A stretch of DNA of 64,000 nt from positions 58,552 through 122,551 of the forward strand of contig CAZUMJ010000004.1 in NCBI GenBank assembly GCA_964621605.1. The letters are read 5' to 3'. Source of the DNA: CAZUMJ01 sp964621605 (GTDB lineage: Bacteria; Actinomycetota; Acidimicrobiia; Acidimicrobiales; Iamiaceae). The notes under the pieces are model-generated. The model did not search any database. It saw only the letters and a program-made list of their open reading frames with translations, and was not told the origin of the DNA. Of this stretch, positions 60,950-64,000 are shown piece after piece. Made by a program: the position numbers and the translations under genes. Position 1 is the stretch's first letter. Each line of letters opens with the position of its first letter.

Positions 60950-63900
60950 GCCCCGACCCCCACACTGGCGAGATGCGACTGCGACGCGACACGACGCTTC
61001 GCGGACCCGGGGTCAGTGCTTTCCGGCCCCGAACCGTCCTCGGGGCCTGTCGGGGCTGGTGAGACGCCAGAAACCGGGGTGCTCGAAGTGTGCTCGACCC
61101 CTGCTCGATGGCCCCTCGATGGGCCCTCGAACCCCCCGTTTCGGCCCTCGGGGTTGGTGTCATAGACGTGCGAACCGGCCTGATCTGTCGCTTCGACAGG
61201 ACCAGTGTGGAGGGTGGTGGTGTCGATGAGGCCGGCGAGGCGTGGGGCGGGGTCGTCGAGGTGGCCGTCGAAGAGGAGCTCGTAGACGAACGACTGGCCC
61301 CGGCCCCCACGATGCACCAGCACGTATTCGAGCTCGACCAACCTGCCGAGGTGGGTGCGGACCTGGAAATCCGACCAGCCACACGACTCACGCACCTGGC
61401 GGCGCGTGAACCGCACCACGTCCCGACCCACCCCATCCCCCTCCGCAAGCCTCGCCACGAGCGTGTCGACGAGGCCGAGGAGCCGCCGCGTCTGCGGCGC
61501 CAGGTCATCCAACGAACGGCCGAGCACGTCGTGCGCGAGCCGGTTCGCGAGCTCGATGTCGGCGACGGTGGCCTCGATGTAGGTGACCTCGACACCGGCG
61601 TGCGCGACGGTGTGGCGGGGCCGCTGGTGCTGATGCAACAGGGCGACCGCCCGGATGAGGGTCAGGTATTTCATGTGGTCACGTCGGGTGCGGGTGCGGC
61701 CGTCCGCGAACGTCAACCGCGGCGCGAACGGGTTCACCACCGCCAACGGCTGCAGGAGGCGTTGCGCGTCCTGATGCGTCTTCACCACCCGCGACCGCTC
61801 GGTTGCGGCGAGGAGGCCGTCGAGTGTCTGGCCGGCGCGCTGCCGCTCGTGGATCGCTCTCGTCTGGCCCCGGTCCTCGTCCACGGACAGCACGATGCAG
61901 CGGTTCAGGAGCTCCTCGTCCACGTCGACCGCGGTGGTCGTCAGGAAGATCGACGCCGGCCCCGCGACCCGATAGGTGTGCGTGACGAGACGGCCCGACG
62001 CCACGTCCTTCCCGGTGCTGGCGATGCTGAGCTCGCCCTCCGATTGCAGGAGCTTCAACGCGTAGGAGGCGCGTTGCGCGCCCTCCTCCTCGACGACGGC
62101 CAGGACCTTGTGCGCCAGGTCCGTCTCGCCCATGTAGAACAGCGACTGACCGGTCATCGCGGAGAACTGCACCCGATCCTCCTCGGGCACGAAGCCGAGG
62201 ACGGCGTCCATGAGCGACGACTTCCCCGCGGCGGAGGTCGACTGCACGATCACCGCCAACGGAGCATCCAACTTGCGCGACACCGCCGCGAGGTAGCCGA
62301 CGAGCGCGTTCGTAGCCTCACCAACCATCCCCACCCGGGCGAAATCGGCGACGATGCGATCCGTGAGGTGCGGGTCGCGCAGCAGCCCCAACGCCGCCGT
62401 CTCCTCCGCCGCGGAGAGCACCACAGCGTCGGACACCGGGGTCTGCGCCGCGGTGATCGACTCGTCCGCGGCGGCCTCACACGCCAACACCACCCGGCCC
62501 AGATCCGCGTGGATCACCGCCTCGTCGACACCCAGCTCGCCGGCGGCGGCTCTCGTGAACACCGCCCGGGCGCGTGCCGAGTAGAGATCGAGGGTGTCGA
62601 CATGAAACACCGGGCCCGTCTCGGTGTCGCGGGTGACCATCACGTTCAGCCGCAACGCCTCGAAGCTGGTCACCCGGGCGAGGCCCCGGACCCGCCAACG
62701 CCGAGCGCCCAGCACGCAGCGCCACTCATCACCGACCACCACCCCCGTGTCCGCTGCGGCTGGGGCCGGTGGGACCGGCGACGGGCCCGACATCATCGGC
62801 GCCTCCGGCGCCCGCCCGACCGGGTCACCGTCGAGTGGGTCACGGGCGGGCGGCTCAACCACAGCGGCTGAGAGAAGAACCCCGATGTCGCCGTCGTCAC
62901 CGTGGTGGCCGGGCTCGAGCCCGTCGCTGGTCGAGGTCGAAGCGGCTGGCCACACCGGCGCCGCCGACACGGTCGGGCGCAGCCCGGTCCCGAGCCACTC
63001 CGCGGCGCGGACCACCTGCGCGAGCGCGTCGCCCGGCGACGACGACCCGCACGCGAACGAGTTCGCATCCGCGCCGCGGGGGAACAGCACCCGGAAGCAC
63101 TCCACCCCCGATGCCATCAACTCAGCCGCGAGGGTGGTGGCGGCGCGGTCGCCGGCGTCGTCACGGTCGAACGCCAACAGCACCCGCTCCACGCCGCTCT
63201 CCGCGAAGGCGCGGCGGTGGTCGTCGGTGAAGCCCTCGGTGCCATACGTCGCGGTCACGTTGCGGATCCCCGCGCACCAAAACGTGAGCGCGTCGATCAA
63301 CGACTCACACACCACCACCTCGCTCGACGCGAGCGCTTCGGCGTTCCACACGCCGCGGTGCGGGCCCGGGAGATACAGGTGCTTCGGGGTCCCCGCCCGC
63401 AGGCTCTCGCCGAGCTTGCGGCCATACAGCCCGACGACCCCGGTCGCGTCGAGGATCGGGATGGTGAGCGACCCCGCCAGATGCTCATGGCCCGACGCGC
63501 GCAACACCCCGATGCCCTGGAGACGGCCGCGCAGCACGGCGCCGGTCTTGCGGTTGCGCGCGGGCAGGCAGTAGCCGAGCGTGCGGTCCGCGACGCCGAG
63601 CCGGAACCGCTCCAACGCCTCCGGGTGATCGATCCGGCGGCGAGCGAGATACGCGAGTCCGTCGGGCGAGGCGCGCAGCGCAGCCGCGTAGAAATCGACC
63701 ACCCGGCCCAGCAGCTCGCCGTCGGTCCCGTCCACGTCGAACCGGGCATCCAAGCGGCGCACCGTCGAGGCCTTCACGCGACCGGGCGACGGGCCGCCGG
63801 CCGCGTCCGCACGCAGCAACTCGACCGCGTGACGAAACGACACCCCCTCGACACGCATCACCCAATCGACCACCGACCCCCCAGCGCTGCACGCCCCCAA

Positions 63901-64000
63901 GCAGTGCCACAGGTTCTTCCCCGGCGACACCACCAGCGATGGCGACGAGTCGTCATGGAACGGGCAGCGCCCCACCAGATCCGCGCCCCGCCGCTCGAGC
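60946..64000 (-). CDS. CHC2/Toprim/P-loop primase-ATPase of unit 2 (5' end outside window)
   Basis: 1017 codons and the stop are present; about 28 N-terminal residues are cut off compared with the unit 1 copy. Zinc finger Cys and His (RCPFHDDSSPS, LWHCLGACSAGG), Toprim (VVVCESLIDALTF, AFDRDDAGD) and Walker A (QSTSAAGKSSLMD) are all intact. The last 280 codons are close to identical with unit 1, while the central part differs at many synonymous sites and in the linker before the ATPase domain. Confidence 0.9.
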   Translation of the reverse strand, partial: LERRGADLVGRCPFHDDSSPSLVVSPGKNLWHCLGACSAGGSVVDWVMRVEGVSFRHAVELLRADAAGGPSPGRVKASTVRRLDARFDVDGTDGELLGRVVDFYAAALRASPDGLAYLARRRIDHPEALERFRLGVADRTLGYCLPARNRKTGAVLRGRLQGIGVLRASGHEHLAGSLTIPILDATGVVGLYGRKLGESLRAGTPKHLYLPGPHRGVWNAEALASSEVVVCESLIDALTFWCAGIRNVTATYGTEGFTDDHRRAFAESGVERVLLAFDRDDAGDRAATTLAAELMASGVECFRVLFPRGADANSFACGSSSPGDALAQVVRAAEWLGTGLRPTVSAAPVWPAASTSTSDGLEPGHHGDDGDIGVLLSAAVVEPPARDPLDGDPVGRAPEAPMMSGPSPVPPAPAAADTGVVVGDEWRCVLGARRWRVRGLARVTSFEALRLNVMVTRDTETGPVFHVDTLDLYSARARAVFTRAAAGELGVDEAVIHADLGRVVLACEAAADESITAAQTPVSDAVVLSAAEETAALGLLRDPHLTDRIVADFARVGMVGEATNALVGYLAAVSRKLDAPLAVIVQSTSAAGKSSLMDAVLGFVPEEDRVQFSAMTGQSLFYMGETDLAHKVLAVVEEEGAQRASYALKLLQSEGELSIASTGKDVASGRLVTHTYRVAGPASIFLTTTAVDVDEELLNRCIVLSVDEDRGQTRAIHERQRAGQTLDGLLAATERSRVVKTHQDAQRLLQPLAVVNPFAPRLTFADGRTRTRRDHMKYLTLIRAVALLHQHQRPRHTVAHAGVEVTYIEATVADIELANRLAHDVLGRSLDDLAPQTRRLLGLVDTLVARLAEGDGVGRDVVRFTRRQVRESCGWSDFQVRTHLGRLVELEYVLVHRGGRGQSFVYELLFDGHLDDPAPRLAGLIDTTTLHTGPVEATDQAGSHVYDTNPEGRNGGFEGPSRGHRAGVEHTSSTPVSGVSPAPTGPEDGSGPESTDPGSAKRRVASQSHLASVGVGA

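Larger units (their letters stand above)
57631..64000. mobile_element. Accessory unit 2 (incomplete at right edge)
   Basis: Second unit in the same orientation: putative immunity gene, RHS tip, non-coding segment, 73-residue gene, recombinase and most of the primase-ATPase. The XRE equivalent would be just outside the window. Confidence 0.65.

Overview
The window is high-GC DNA, dense in genes on both strands, and reads as an actinobacterium. The supporting evidence is the rpsF-ssb-rpsR-rplI order next to dnaB, a dciA-gyrB-gyrA-DUF3566-tRNA-Ile block, a DevS/DevR-type heme sensor pair, an F420-type LLM oxidoreductase, a mycothiol-type maleylpyruvate isomerase family protein and frequent GTG/TTG starts. 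A FlgN-like chaperone and a FliA/WhiG-type sigma factor suggest a motile lineage. Acidimicrobiia would fit, but that is inference; there is no rRNA or other decisive marker here.

Layout. (1) 1-6656, minus strand: a surface-glycan operon transcribed as nucleotide-sugar dehydrogenase, GNAT, GINT1-like protein, GT4, AsnB, GT4 (cut by the window edge), with several overlapping starts and stops. (2) 6786-12957: purM-purF, a plus-strand GT4, and purL. (3) 13048-20253: two secreted alpha/beta-hydrolase lipoproteins, a DUF695/RraB-like protein, prfC, a Fur-family regulator with a candidate operator, superoxide dismutase and a HisN-type phosphatase. (4) 20290-27904: ECF sigma factor divergent from a zinc-finger membrane protein, followed by a CopC-CopD fusion, a membrane protein, a CtpE-like P-type ATPase and an MDMPI-family protein. 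(5) 28044-30962: FlgN-like protein, FliA/WhiG-like sigma factor, NAD(P)-binding oxidoreductase. (6) 30962-38952: a 45-codon small ORF, tRNA-Ile(GAU), DUF3566, a TadE/G-like protein, gyrA, gyrB, dciA, and an LPRTG-anchored phospholipase-C-type phosphoesterase. (7) 38984-44358: LLM oxidoreductase, DevR-like regulator, multicopper oxidase, DevS-like kinase and a PNPOx-fold protein; three candidate Dos boxes (GGGAC-N4-GTCAC type) sit in their upstream regions. (8) 44478-49761: dnaB, a TCCACA-rich intergenic region, rplI-rpsR-ssb-rpsF, and a TetR-AurF pair.

(9) 50060-64000: accessory DNA. Two homologous units lie head to tail on the minus strand. In transcription order each has a CHC2/Toprim/P-loop primase-ATPase, a tyrosine recombinase overlapping it by ATGA, a 73-residue protein again overlapping by ATGA, about 0.6-1 kb of repeat-rich non-coding DNA, a short RHS core with a unique C-terminal tip, and a small membrane protein whose start overlaps the end of the RHS gene. 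An XRE regulator faces away from primase 1 across an AT-rich operator-like region. The second unit runs off the right edge. The RHS pieces are orphan tips (core plus toxin-like C-terminus plus putative immunity gene), and the array looks like successive mobile units that carry interchangeable RHS tips. This is the most novel part of the window.
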